Source of the DNA: Amycolatopsis rubida
GTDB lineage: Bacteria > Actinomycetota > Actinomycetes > Mycobacteriales > Pseudonocardiaceae
Length of the DNA: 40,980 nt
Direction of reading: 5' to 3'
Assembly (NCBI RefSeq): GCF_900115345.1
Contig: NZ_FOWC01000030.1
Coordinates: forward strand, 1-40,980
Shown: positions 7,263 to 15,746 of the stretch, piece by piece
Position numbering within the stretch: position 1 is the first letter of the stretch
Layout: every line of letters starts with the position of its first letter
Position numbers and translations under genes: made by a program
Notes under the pieces: model-generated
What the model was told of the DNA's origin: nothing
Database searches by the model: none
Seen by the model: only the letters and a program-made list of their open reading frames with translations

Positions 7263-9224
7263 TTAAGCCTTCCTCCGCCACACCAGCCGCGTCAGAGCCC
7301 CTGCTACGGCCGCCGGTGCAGGCTGCCTGGCCCGCCCCTTGGCTTCCGGCGCGGATTCCGGCATCACCCGGTACACGAGGTGTGCCGCGAACCGGGCGAG
7401 GTCCGGCGCCGCCAGCGAGGCCAGTTCCGCGGCCCGGCCCTCGGGCAGGTTCAGGATCTGCGGCCGCCGTTCGATCGCCTTCACCACCAGCGCCGCGGCG
7501 CGTTCCGGCGAGCTCGCGGGCAGCCCGCGGTACGACCCGGTCGGCGCGATCATGTCGGTGCGCACCAACGGCATCCGGACCGAGGAGAACGTGACGCCGT
7601 CGGACAGCGTCTCGCGCCCGGCGGTCAGGCCGAACTCCTCAAGCGCGGCTTTTGAAGCCAGGTAAGCGGAAAACCGCGGGGTGTCGGTCTGCAGTCCCTG
7701 CGTGGTGACGTTCACGACGTGGCCGAACCGGCGTTCGGCCATCGACGGCAGCAGCCCGAGGATCAGCCGCACCGGGCCGAAGTAGTTGATGGCCATGGTG
7801 CGTTCGTAGTCGTGGAACCGTTCCGTCGACAGCTGCACTGAGCGTCGGATGGAGCGTCCTGCGTTGTTCACCAATACGTCCACTGCACCGTGGTCGGCGA
7901 GGACTGCCTTCACGAGACTGTCGACCGCGTCGCCGTCAGTGAGGTCGCACGGGTACGTCGCTGCTTCGCCGCCTGCTGCGGTGATCTCGCTACGCACGTC
8001 TTCTAGTTCTTCGGCGCGGCGCGCGACGAGAAGCACCTTCGCACCGCGACGCGCGACAGCGAGCGCACTCGCGCGGCCAATGCCGGACGACGCACCGGTA
8101 ATGAGGACAACGCGTCCTTCAAGCCCTGGTCGACGAGCGTGGTCCGGGTCGAGATGCCTGCGCCAGTAGCGGTAGAGCGGTTCGGCGTAGTCGCGAAGCT
8201 CGGGAAGGTGGACGCCGCTGCCGTACAGCTCCGAAGTGGTGCGCGCGGTGTCGAACTCCACCTCCATGTTCAGGTGGGGGAGTACTTCGAGCGGAATTCC
8301 CAGCTCGGTCAGCACTGCTGCCCGCGTTGCATGGCCAGTCGGCAGGCGGTCGACAGCGGTCGCGAGGCGGGACGCCGTGCTGCGAAGCAGACCTGACGGC
8401 ACCGTCGTACGTACGCGCGGCGCTCCGGCAACGCGGGCGAAGGCGTTGTAGACCTCGTGCAGCTTCTGCGGTCGCGGCGAAGCGAGGTGATACGTACTGC
8501 CCGAAGGTGCTTCGCGATGCATGAGGGTTTCCATCGCGGCGACGACGTAGTCGACCGGAACGAGGTTGGTGGCCCCGAAGTCGGGCGCTGCGAGCGGCAG
8601 TTGCTTCGGTAGTGCGGCAAGGCGCGAGATGGCAGGCAGGAAGTAGTACGGGCCGTCGATTTTGTCCATCTCGCCGGTGCGCGAATCGCCGACGACTGCC
8701 GAGGGCCGGTAGACGCGGAACGGCACGTCCGACTGTGCACGGACCAGCTTCTCGGCTTCGAACTTCGTGGCGTGGTACGGAGAGGTGAAGGACTGGCCGA
8801 GGTCGAAATCGGCTTCGGTGAAGCGGCCGGCGTGATCGCCCGCGACGGCGATCGACGACATGTGGTGCAGCAGTCCCGCGCCGGCAGCCGCGGCGAAGGC
8901 GAGCAGGTTCCGGGTGCCCTCGACGTTCGCGGCCCGGTTCGCCGCGTCGTCGGCGGTGAAGTCGTAGATCGCGCCGAGGTGGACGACGTGGTCGACCCCG
9001 TCGTAGCCGGCCGGGTCGAGGCCCAGCAGCGCTTCGGTGAGGTCGCCGACGGCGGGGACCAGGCGGTCGGCGTTCGGCCAGTCCCGCGCCAGCGCGGCCA
9101 GGCGGTCGCGCGAGGTGTTGCGGACGAGCACGTGGACGGCGGTCGTGTCCCGCCGCGAGAGCAACCGGGCGACCAGGCGCTTCCCGAGGAAGCCCGTCGC
9201 GCCCGTGACGAAGTAGGTGGTCAT
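7263..9224 (-). CDS. Double-SDR protein resembling mycobacterial acyl-CoA reductase AcrA1
   Basis: A 653-residue fusion of two Rossmann reductases. The N-terminal half is an extended SDR of the male-sterility/fatty-acyl reductase type, with VTGATGFLGKRL at the start and a catalytic SPYHATKFEAEK (Y-x-x-x-K). The second half is a classical SDR with ITGASSGIGRA, NNAGRSI and SAYLASKAALEEF. This architecture and length match AcrA1 (Rv3391) of Mycobacterium tuberculosis, proposed to reduce fatty acyl-CoA to aldehyde or alcohol. The substrate here is inference. The start is ATG 9224, with GAAAGG 8 nt upstream, rather than GTG 9233. A perfect 16-bp palindrome lies about 40 nt upstream. Confidence 0.85.
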   Translation of the reverse strand: MTTYFVTGATGFLGKRLVARLLSRRDTTAVHVLVRNTSRDRLAALARDWPNADRLVPAVGDLTEALLGLDPAGYDGVDHVVHLGAIYDFTADDAANRAANVEGTRNLLAFAAAAGAGLLHHMSSIAVAGDHAGRFTEADFDLGQSFTSPYHATKFEAEKLVRAQSDVPFRVYRPSAVVGDSRTGEMDKIDGPYYFLPAISRLAALPKQLPLAAPDFGATNLVPVDYVVAAMETLMHREAPSGSTYHLASPRPQKLHEVYNAFARVAGAPRVRTTVPSGLLRSTASRLATAVDRLPTGHATRAAVLTELGIPLEVLPHLNMEVEFDTARTTSELYGSGVHLPELRDYAEPLYRYWRRHLDPDHARRPGLEGRVVLITGASSGIGRASALAVARRGAKVLLVARRAEELEDVRSEITAAGGEAATYPCDLTDGDAVDSLVKAVLADHGAVDVLVNNAGRSIRRSVQLSTERFHDYERTMAINYFGPVRLILGLLPSMAERRFGHVVNVTTQGLQTDTPRFSAYLASKAALEEFGLTAGRETLSDGVTFSSVRMPLVRTDMIAPTGSYRGLPASSPERAAALVVKAIERRPQILNLPEGRAAELASLAAPDLARFAAHLVYRVMPESAPEAKGRARQPAPAAVAGALTRLVWRRKA

Positions 9225-9261
9225 GGCCGGCACCTTTCGGGGTCTGCGGGTGCCGACTCTA

Positions 9262-9277
9262 CCTACTCGCGAGTAGG
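9262..9277. promoter_or_regulatory. 16-bp perfect palindrome, probable TetR-type operator
   Basis: CCTACTCGCGAGTAGG is a perfect inverted repeat in the gap upstream of the AcrA1-like gene. Its length and symmetry fit a TetR-family operator. No TetR gene lies in the window, so the regulator would act in trans. Confidence 0.6.
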
Positions 9278-9288
9278 AACGGTAGTTG

Positions 9289-9525
9289 TCAGTCGGTTCC
9301 GGTGCGTCGCGCCGACGTCGCGGTGGCCGCCACGGCGTCGCGCAGGGCCGCGCGCAGCCGCCCGACCTCGAGCGGCCCCAGTACGGCCGCCTCTCCCGGC
9401 GGCGCGACCAGGACGACTTTGTCGTCGCTGCTCACGAACACCGTCACGGCGCGCCGCCTGCCCGCCAGGTCTCGGCAGCCGACCGTCCACTCGTTTCGCA
9501 CCGCACTGTCGTCCCGCGCTGTCAC
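9289..9525 (-). CDS. Conserved-looking small protein of unknown function
   Basis: A 78-residue product beginning VTARDDSAVRNEWTVGC and containing a strand-rich core (RRAVTVFVSSDDKVVLVAPP) followed by a helix (LEVGRLRAALRDAVAATA). The pattern looks like a compact alpha/beta protein, and I recall similar short proteins from Pseudonocardiaceae, though no domain name can be given. GTG 9525 is chosen because GAGGGCGAGGG precedes it; a longer ATG start at 9552 is possible. It lies upstream of the AcrA1-like gene on the same strand, separated by the operator palindrome, and is divergent from the reductase at 9706. No signal peptide is seen. Confidence 0.65.
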   Translation of the reverse strand: MTARDDSAVRNEWTVGCRDLAGRRRAVTVFVSSDDKVVLVAPPGEAAVLGPLEVGRLRAALRDAVAATATSARRTGTD

Positions 9526-9705
9526 GGCCCTCGCCCTCCGATCACGTAGCACCCGTGTCCTTCGTGCGGGGGTGTGACCGCGCCCTCCGGGGCGGCTTAC
9601 GCCGGTTCACCCGAATTGCCTACCGGCCGGTTTTCCACGGGGTGTGACCAGCCGGATACCGGAGTAGCGTCGGCCACCGCACGCGGCGGGCACTCAGGAG
9701 GACGC

Positions 9706-10950
9706 ATGTCGGAACCCCGGAAAATCGTCGTCGTCGGAGCCGGACTGGCCGGTGCCACTGCGGCGGCGACAGTGCGAGAACGCGGTTTCGACGGCGACAT
9801 CCTGCTGCTCGGAGCGGACACGCACCGGCCGTACGAGCTGCCGCCGCTGTCGAAAGCCGTGCTGCTCGGCAACGCCGACGAGCCCGACTGGGTGCGTGAA
9901 GAGGGCTACTGGACCGAGCGCGACATCCGGCTGCTCTCCGGCACCACCGCGACCCGAGTCGAACTGGGCGCCCGCCTGGTCCTAGACGACGCTGGCGACG
10001 AACACCGCTACGACCGTCTTGTCTTAGCGACCGGCTCGCGCCCGCGGACGCTGAAGGTGCCCGGCGGCGACCTACCTGGCCTCTACACGCTTCGCACTCT
10101 CGACGACGCGCTACGGCTGCGCGCAGCCTTCGAAGCAGCGAAGCGCGTACTGATCGTCGGCGCTGGCTGGATTGGCACTGAAGCCGCTGCTGCCGCGCGT
10201 ACGCACGGTGCCGAGGTGACTGTGGTCGCTCCGGAGAAGCTGCCGCTCGCCAACGTCCTAGGCGACGAGGTGGCCGGAGCGTTCTACCGCCTGCACGAAG
10301 AACACGGTGTGGAGTGGCGTCTCGGCGAAGGCGTCGCAGCGATCACCGGCGACACCGCAGCGACCGGCGTCCGACTGTCGAGCGGCGAAGAGCTGTACGC
10401 CGACGTTGTCCTTATTGCGGTTGGCGCGGCCCCGAGCGTCGAGTTGGCGCACGCTGCCGGTCTGGAGCTGGCAGACGACGGCGGCGTCGACGTCGATGCA
10501 GGCCTGCGTACAGCGGCACCTGACGTTTACGCGATCGGCGACATCGCTTCGCAGTTCCATCCGCGCTACGGCCGCCGTGTACGCGTCGAGCACTGGGCGA
10601 CAGCGCGTACGCAGGGCGAGCATGTGGCGGCCAACCTCTTTGGCGCGAACGAGCCGTACCTGAACAGCCCGTACTTCTTCTCCGACCAGTACGACCCAGA
10701 CCGCGGCGGCCCAGCTATCGGCTGCGAATACCGCGGGCTGCCCGTCCTGGACCGAGACCGCGTCGTAGTGCGCGGCGACCTCGCGGCCTACGACTTCACG
10801 GCGTTCTGGGTGACCCCGGACAGCGAGGTCTCGGCCGCGATGAACGTCAACCAGTGGGACGACGGGGACGCGCTGCAAAAACTCGTCGACGAACGCGTCG
10901 AGGTCACCGACGACCAGTTGCGGAGCGGAAATCTCGCCGATCTGGGCTGA
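9706..10950 (+). CDS. FAD-dependent NAD(P)H-ferredoxin/rubredoxin reductase-like protein
   Basis: A 414-residue pyridine-nucleotide reductase. An FAD Rossmann motif (VVVGAGLAGATAAATV) lies at the N-terminus, LVLATGSRPR is the central ATG motif, an NAD(P)-binding GAGWIGTEAAAA follows, and VYAIGDIA is the second FAD motif. A C-terminal reductase domain completes the fold. Such proteins pass electrons from NAD(P)H to a ferredoxin serving a P450 or dioxygenase; no partner gene is adjacent. The start ATG has a perfect AGGAGGA site. Codon 107 (10024-10026) is TTA, a very rare leucine codon in these genomes. Codons from about 9960 to 10740 are less GC-biased than usual. The end overlaps the convergent MFS gene by 47 bp. 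Confidence 0.92.
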   Translation: MSEPRKIVVVGAGLAGATAAATVRERGFDGDILLLGADTHRPYELPPLSKAVLLGNADEPDWVREEGYWTERDIRLLSGTTATRVELGARLVLDDAGDEHRYDRLVLATGSRPRTLKVPGGDLPGLYTLRTLDDALRLRAAFEAAKRVLIVGAGWIGTEAAAAARTHGAEVTVVAPEKLPLANVLGDEVAGAFYRLHEEHGVEWRLGEGVAAITGDTAATGVRLSSGEELYADVVLIAVGAAPSVELAHAAGLELADDGGVDVDAGLRTAAPDVYAIGDIASQFHPRYGRRVRVEHWATARTQGEHVAANLFGANEPYLNSPYFFSDQYDPDRGGPAIGCEYRGLPVLDRDRVVVRGDLAAYDFTAFWVTPDSEVSAAMNVNQWDDGDALQKLVDERVEVTDDQLRSGNLADLG

Positions 10951-12607
10951 CCGCCAGCGTCGCGAACGACAGCAAGGCGAGCACCCCGAACCCGGCCATC
11001 ACGGCGGTCATCGGAACCGCCGTGCCCGGCCCGCCGAGCCCGACCAGCGGCGTCGCGATCCCGCCGATCGCGAACTGCAGCACGCCCAGCAGCGCCGACG
11101 CCGCCCCCGCCGTGCGCGCGTGCCCCGCGAGCGCGAGCGAACTGGCGTTCGGGCTGATGATTCCGATGCAGGAAACCATTAACAGCAGCGGAACCAGCAG
11201 CGCAGGCAACGGCAGCCGCAGGGCTGCGGCCGCCAGCGTGGCCAGGCCAGAGAGGGTCGACACCGTCAGCCCCGTACGCAGCAGTGTCCGTTCGGGGAAC
11301 CGGCCGACGAGCCACCCGTTGAGCTGCCCAGCGAGCACGATGCCGACACCGTTGAGCCCGAAGACGACGCTGTACTCCTGCGGACTCAGCCGGTAAACGT
11401 CCTGCAGTGCGAACGACGAACCCGAGATGTACGCGAACAACGCGGCGAAGTTCAGCCCCGCGGTGAGCGCGTAGCCGAGGAATGCGCGGTCGGTGAGCAG
11501 GTGCCAGTACGTCCGAAGCACCCCGCCCAGCCGCGCCGGATGCCGCCGCTCGACCGGCAACGGTTCCGGCAGCGCGAACGCGACCGCGCCGAGCAACAGC
11601 GCGCCGAACGCGGTGAGGACGACGAACACTCCGCGCCAGGACGTGAAGGTGAGCAACTGCCCGCCGAGCACCGGCGCGAGGATCGGCGCGAGACCGTTGA
11701 CCAGCAGGAGAAGCGAGAAGAACTTCGTCATCGCCGTACCGGTGTAGAGATCGCGGACGGCCGCGCGGGCGATCACGATCCCCGCTGCCGCGCCGAGCGC
11801 CTGGATGCTCCGTGCGGCGATCAGCAGCTCAACGCCCGGACTCACCGCCGCCGCGACCGACCCGGCGATGTACAGCCCCAGTCCGACCAGCAACGGCCCC
11901 CGCCGCCCGAAGGAGTCCGACAACGGCCCAGCGATGATCTGCCCTACCGCGAGCCCGATGACGAACGCGGTGAGCGTCAACTGGACGGTGGTGTCGGAGG
12001 CCTGGAAATCGCCCGCCATCCGGGGGAGGGCGGGGAGGTACATGTCGATGGAGAGCGGCCCGAAGGCGGAGAGGCCGCCGAGAATGAGAAGACGTCGGAT
12101 CTTGCCCCGGCGAGGGTGCTCGGGGAGGGTGGCGGAGTGTTCGAGGGCGGGATATTCCGTGCTGGCCGCGGTGGGGTCTACGGCTGCGGAATGATCCGGC
12201 GTGGAGTGGCCGGCTGCGGAGCGGCCGGGCGTCGAGTGATCCTCGGTGGAGTGTTCGGCCGCGGAATGATCCGACGTCGTGCGGTCAGCCGCGGAGTGAT
12301 CCGCCGCGGAGTGATCGAGAGCTGTCTGGTCGGTTGTCGAGTGGGCTGTGGCGGGGTGATCGAGAGCTGTCTGGTCGGCCGTCGAATGGGCTGCGGCGGG
12401 GTGATCGAGAGCTGTCTGGTCGGCCGTCGAATGGGCTGTGGCGGAGTGCTGGGCCGTGGTGCCCGTCCACGGTTTGTCCCGTTCATCGGTACCGCAGTGG
12501 CTGTCCGTGGCACCGCCCTCGACAGTGTCGCCTCCCTCGTCGGTGTTGTCCGGATCCGACCGCCCCGGACCCCGCTCGTCCGGTCCTGCTGCCTGTCCTG
12601 GTCCCAT
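10904..12607 (-). CDS. Bcr/CflA-type MFS multidrug exporter with a repetitive His-rich N-terminal extension
   Basis: A 567-residue protein. From about residue 170 it is a 12-TM drug:proton antiporter: SIDMYLPALPRMAGDF after TM1, and LSDSFGRRGPLLVGLGLY, the loop 2-3 motif. The first 165 or so residues are low complexity, made of HSTADQTALDHP-type units encoded by a 45-bp tandem repeat. I found no ATG, GTG or TTG in frame between the repeats and TM1, so ATG 12607 seems to be the real start. A TTA leucine codon sits at 11180-11182. A GC-rich perfect hairpin lies in the leader. The substrate is unknown. The extension is intracellular by topology and may be disordered or metal-binding (inference). 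Confidence 0.88.
   Translation of the reverse strand: MGPGQAAGPDERGPGRSDPDNTDEGGDTVEGGATDSHCGTDERDKPWTGTTAQHSATAHSTADQTALDHPAAAHSTADQTALDHPATAHSTTDQTALDHSAADHSAADRTTSDHSAAEHSTEDHSTPGRSAAGHSTPDHSAAVDPTAASTEYPALEHSATLPEHPRRGKIRRLLILGGLSAFGPLSIDMYLPALPRMAGDFQASDTTVQLTLTAFVIGLAVGQIIAGPLSDSFGRRGPLLVGLGLYIAGSVAAAVSPGVELLIAARSIQALGAAAGIVIARAAVRDLYTGTAMTKFFSLLLLVNGLAPILAPVLGGQLLTFTSWRGVFVVLTAFGALLLGAVAFALPEPLPVERRHPARLGGVLRTYWHLLTDRAFLGYALTAGLNFAALFAYISGSSFALQDVYRLSPQEYSVVFGLNGVGIVLAGQLNGWLVGRFPERTLLRTGLTVSTLSGLATLAAAALRLPLPALLVPLLLMVSCIGIISPNASSLALAGHARTAGAASALLGVLQFAIGGIATPLVGLGGPGTAVPMTAVMAGFGVLALLSFATLAVSPDRRDFRSATGRR
12313..12447. repeat. Three tandem 45-bp repeats inside the MFS gene
   Basis: Copies run 12313-12357, 12358-12402 and 12403-12447, each beginning GATCGAGAGCTGTCTGGTCG, with a few substitutions between copies. 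A period of 45 keeps the reading frame and encodes 15-residue HS/DH-rich units. Degenerate shorter His-Ser repeats continue to about 12180. Confidence 0.9.
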
Positions 12608-12625
12608 CCGCGCCGCACCGTCTCC

Positions 12626-12658
12626 CTCGTCCTGGCGGGACCGCCCCGCCAGGACGAG
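12626..12658. promoter_or_regulatory. Perfect 14-bp GC-rich hairpin in the MFS leader
   Basis: Arms 12626-12639 and 12645-12658 (CTCGTCCTGGCGGG and its complement) surround a 5-nt loop. On the minus strand it lies 19-51 nt before the MFS ATG, with GGGAG immediately after the arm. It could be an attenuator or a translation-controlling leader. It could instead end transcripts entering from the plus side. Confidence 0.55.
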
Positions 12659-12747
12659 TGTCCGTTATCCGGCTGGCAGCCCGGTGATCGGATCAATTTC
12701 CCCACCAAATCCCGCGTCCCTCTAGATCTGCCGCCCTCCAGTGCGCT

Positions 12748-12762
12748 ATACATCGGATGTAT
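12748..12762. promoter_or_regulatory. Operator-like palindrome before the fucose operon
   Basis: ATACATCGGATGTAT is a perfect 15-nt palindrome centred on G12755, about 33 nt before the first gene of the operon. The shape is typical of GntR/FCD sites. A 12/15 match lies beside the GntR gene of the same cluster, at 21145-21159. Confidence 0.7.
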
Positions 12763-12794
12763 CGCGAGAACGGTGTCGAGAGAGGGGTTCGTCC

Positions 12795-13649
12795 GTGCGG
12801 TTTGTGCGTCTCGGGGCAGCGGGGGCTGAGCGTCCGTTCGTCCGTGCCGGTGACGGCACCCTCCACGACCTCTCCGGGGTCACGCCGGACATCGACGGCG
12901 CGTTCCTCGCCGGCGACGGACCGGCCAAGGCCGCGCGGGCGCTCGAAGCCGGGGAACTGCCGGTCGCCGACGGGGCCGGGCTGCGGGTCGGCGCGCCGAT
13001 CGCGGTGCCGGGCAAGATCGTCTGCATCGGCATGAATTACCGGCGTCACGCCGAGGAAACCGGCGCGGCCGTGCCGGCCGAACCGGTGCTGTTCATGAAG
13101 GCGCCCGACGTGATGGTCGGACCGTTCGACGAGGTGCTCGTCCCGCGCGGTTCCACGGCCACCGACTGGGAGGTCGAACTCGGCGTCGTCATCGGGAAAA
13201 CCGCGCGCTATCTGGAAAGCTCGGACGCAGCGCTGGCGCACGTCGCCGGGTACGTCGTGTCCAACGACGTCTCCGAGCGCGACTTCCAGCTGAACCGCGG
13301 CGGCCAGTGGGACAAGGGCAAGAACTGCGAGACCTTCAACCCGCTCGGCCCGGAGCTGGTGACCGCCGACGAGATCGCAGACCCGCAGGCGCTCGGCCTG
13401 CGCACCTGGGTCAACGGCGCGAAGGTGCAGGATTCGTCCACAAAGGACATGGTGTTCGGCGTCGCCGGGATCATCCATTACCTGAGCCAGTTCATGGTGC
13501 TGCGCCCCGGCGACCTGATCAACACCGGCACCCCGGAGGGCGTCGCGCTCGGGCAGCCCGAGCCGAAGCCGTACCTGCGCGCGGGCGACGTCGTCGAGCT
13601 GGAGATCGACGGCCTCGGCAAGCAGCGCCAGAGCATCGGGCAGGCCTGA
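12795..13649 (+). CDS. FAH-family hydrolase, probable 2,4-diketo-3-deoxy-L-fuconate hydrolase
   Basis: A 284-residue member of the fumarylacetoacetate hydrolase family. KIVCIGMNYRRHAEE is the substrate-pocket motif, and DWEVELGVVIG supplies the metal-binding acidic residues. In bacterial L-fucose pathways this family splits 2,4-diketo-3-deoxy-L-fuconate into pyruvate and L-lactate, the last step. The context (fuconate dehydratase directly downstream, 1-nt gap) supports that role. Substrate assignment is by context. GTG 12795 is chosen because GAGAGGGG precedes it and the domain starts at once. An ATG-free extension further upstream would run through the operator. Confidence 0.88.
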   Translation: MRFVRLGAAGAERPFVRAGDGTLHDLSGVTPDIDGAFLAGDGPAKAARALEAGELPVADGAGLRVGAPIAVPGKIVCIGMNYRRHAEETGAAVPAEPVLFMKAPDVMVGPFDEVLVPRGSTATDWEVELGVVIGKTARYLESSDAALAHVAGYVVSNDVSERDFQLNRGGQWDKGKNCETFNPLGPELVTADEIADPQALGLRTWVNGAKVQDSSTKDMVFGVAGIIHYLSQFMVLRPGDLINTGTPEGVALGQPEPKPYLRAGDVVELEIDGLGKQRQSIGQA

Positions 13650-13650
13650 G

Positions 13651-14952
13651 ATGGCGAAAATCGTGGCCATGGAGGTCCGGGACGTCCGCTTCCCGACGTC
13701 GCGCGACCTCGACGGTTCGGATGCGATGAACCCGGATCCGGACTATTCGGCGGCCTACGTCGAACTGCACACCGACGCCGGACCGGACGGCTACGGCCTC
13801 GCGTTCACCATCGGACGGGGCAACGACGTGCAGGCCGCCGCGATCCGCGCGCTGGCGCCGCACGTGGTCGGCCGCGAGGTGCCTGAAGACGCGGAAGCGC
13901 TCGGCGCGCTCTCGCGGGCTCTGGTCGGCGATTCGCAGTTCCGTTGGCTGGGACCGGAAAAAGGCGTGGCGCACATGGCGATCGGCGCGATCGTCAACGC
14001 GGCGTGGGACCTCGCCGCACGCCGTGCCGGACTTCCGGTGTGGAAGTTCGCCTCGCGGATGACACCGGAGGAGCTGGTGTCCCTTGTGGACTTCCGCTAT
14101 CTCTCCGACGCGCTCACCGAACCGGAAGCGCTCGACATTCTGCGCGCTGCCGAACCCGGGAAAGCAGAACGGATCGCCGAGCTTGAAGCCGGGGGCTACC
14201 GCGCGTACAGCACGTCGGCGGGCTGGCTCGGCTACTCCGACGCGAAACTGGTGCGGCTGGCCGAACAAGCCGTCGCCGACGGTTTCGAGATGATCAAGCT
14301 GAAGGTCGGCGGGGATCTTGAGGACGATGTCCGGCGGATGAAGCTGGCCCGCGAGACTGTCGGCGCGGACATCCGGATCGCGGTCGACGCGAACCAGCGC
14401 TGGGATGTCGCGACGGCGGTGTCATGGATGACCGCGCTGGCACCGTTCGATCCATATTGGATTGAAGAGCCGACCTCGCCGGACGACGTTCTCGGCCACG
14501 CGGCCATCGCGAAGGCGCTCGCACCGATCAAGGTCGCCACCGGCGAACACGTGCAGAACCGTGTGGTGTTCAAGCAATTGCTGCAGGCCAAGGCGATCGA
14601 CGTGCTGCAGCTGGACGCCGCACGCGTCGGCGGCGTGAACGAGAATCTCGCCATCCTGTTGCTGGCAGCCAAATTCGGCGTCCCAGTATGCCCGCACGCC
14701 GGTGGTGTCGGGTTGTGCGAGCTGGTGCGGCATCTGTCCATGTTCGACTTCGCGGCAGTGTCCGGTTCGGACAGCGACCGCTCCATCGAATGGGTCGACC
14801 ACCTGCACGACCACTTCACCGATCCGGCCGTCGTGCGCGACGGTCGCTACCTGGCCCCGGCCGCACCGGGCTTTTCCGCGCGCATGCACGACGCTACGCT
14901 GCGCCGGTTCAGCTTCCCGGACGGTCCTGAATGGACGGAGAACGCGCAGTGA
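13651..14952 (+). CDS. fucD: L-fuconate dehydratase (enolase superfamily)
   Basis: A 433-residue cytoplasmic enzyme that dehydrates L-fuconate to 2-keto-3-deoxy-L-fuconate. The N-terminus RFPTSRDLDGSDAMNPDPDY is characteristic of fuconate dehydratases and human ENOSF1. Active-site residues line up with the characterised Xanthomonas enzyme at a constant offset of two: K216 and K218 (KLKVGG), Mg ligands D246, E272 and E299, then D322 and H349. This is strong evidence for the specific reaction and not a generic mandelate-racemase member. The stop overlaps the next gene's GTG by 4 nt, so the genes are coupled. Confidence 0.95.
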   Translation: MAKIVAMEVRDVRFPTSRDLDGSDAMNPDPDYSAAYVELHTDAGPDGYGLAFTIGRGNDVQAAAIRALAPHVVGREVPEDAEALGALSRALVGDSQFRWLGPEKGVAHMAIGAIVNAAWDLAARRAGLPVWKFASRMTPEELVSLVDFRYLSDALTEPEALDILRAAEPGKAERIAELEAGGYRAYSTSAGWLGYSDAKLVRLAEQAVADGFEMIKLKVGGDLEDDVRRMKLARETVGADIRIAVDANQRWDVATAVSWMTALAPFDPYWIEEPTSPDDVLGHAAIAKALAPIKVATGEHVQNRVVFKQLLQAKAIDVLQLDAARVGGVNENLAILLLAAKFGVPVCPHAGGVGLCELVRHLSMFDFAAVSGSDSDRSIEWVDHLHDHFTDPAVVRDGRYLAPAAPGFSARMHDATLRRFSFPDGPEWTENAQ

Positions 14953-15707
14953 GCGAATTCGACGGCTTGGTCGCCGCGGTCACCGGCGGCGCTTCTGGCA
15001 TCGGCCTGGCCACGGCGAACCTGCTGGCCCAGCGCGGCGCGCGGGTGGCCGTGCTCGACCTCAAGACCGACGAGGTGCCCGAGCGGCTGACCGGATTCCG
15101 CTGTGATGTGACGTCCGACGCCGAGGTCCGCGCCGCCGTCGCCGCGGTGGCCGAACGCTTCGGACGGCTCGACATTCTGGTCAACAACGCGGGAATCGGC
15201 GCGCAGGGCGACGTCACCGCGAATGACGACGACGAATGGCACCGCGCGTACGACGTGAACGTGGTCGGCATGGTGCGCACGGCGCGGGCGGCCTTGCCGC
15301 ACTTGAAGAACTCGCCTGCCGCGGCGGTCGTGAACACCTGCTCGATCGCCGCCTGGGCGGGGCTGCCCGCGCGGGCGCTGTACTCGGCCACGAAGGGCGC
15401 GGTGCTGTCGCTGACCCTGGCGATGGCCACCGATCACCTGCCGGACCGGATCCGGGTCAACTGCGTGTGCCCCGGCACCGCGGACACCCCGTGGGTCGGC
15501 AGGCTGCTCGACACCGCCGCGGACCCCTCGGCGGAGCGGGCGGCGCTCGCCGCCCGCCAGCCGATGGGGAGGCTGGTGACCGCGGACGAGGTCGCGAACG
15601 CGATCGCGTACCTGGCCAGCCCGCTTTCGGCATCGACTACCGGCACCGCGCTCGCGGTGGACGGCGGCATGTACGGTCTGCGTCCGCGCGGACCCGTGCA
15701 GAACTGA
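14949..15707 (+). CDS. SDR dehydrogenase, probable 2-keto-3-deoxy-L-fuconate dehydrogenase
   Basis: A 252-residue classical short-chain dehydrogenase. The nucleotide motif is TGGASGIG (12-19), D37 after the second strand favours NAD over NADP, NNAG is at 79-82, and the catalytic residues are S132, Y145 and K149. The stretch PGTADTPWVGRLLD is one I associate with fucose and rhamnose pathway SDRs. It would oxidise the 2-keto-3-deoxy acid to the 2,4-diketo acid used by the FAH-type hydrolase. GTG 14949, overlapping the fucD stop (GTGA) with GGAG 8 nt upstream, is preferred to ATG 14931. Confidence 0.9.
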   Translation: MSEFDGLVAAVTGGASGIGLATANLLAQRGARVAVLDLKTDEVPERLTGFRCDVTSDAEVRAAVAAVAERFGRLDILVNNAGIGAQGDVTANDDDEWHRAYDVNVVGMVRTARAALPHLKNSPAAAVVNTCSIAAWAGLPARALYSATKGAVLSLTLAMATDHLPDRIRVNCVCPGTADTPWVGRLLDTAADPSAERAALAARQPMGRLVTADEVANAIAYLASPLSASTTGTALAVDGGMYGLRPRGPVQN

Positions 15708-15746
15708 TCTGCTTAGCCAACAAGGCCTGTCATCAAGGAGGATGCG

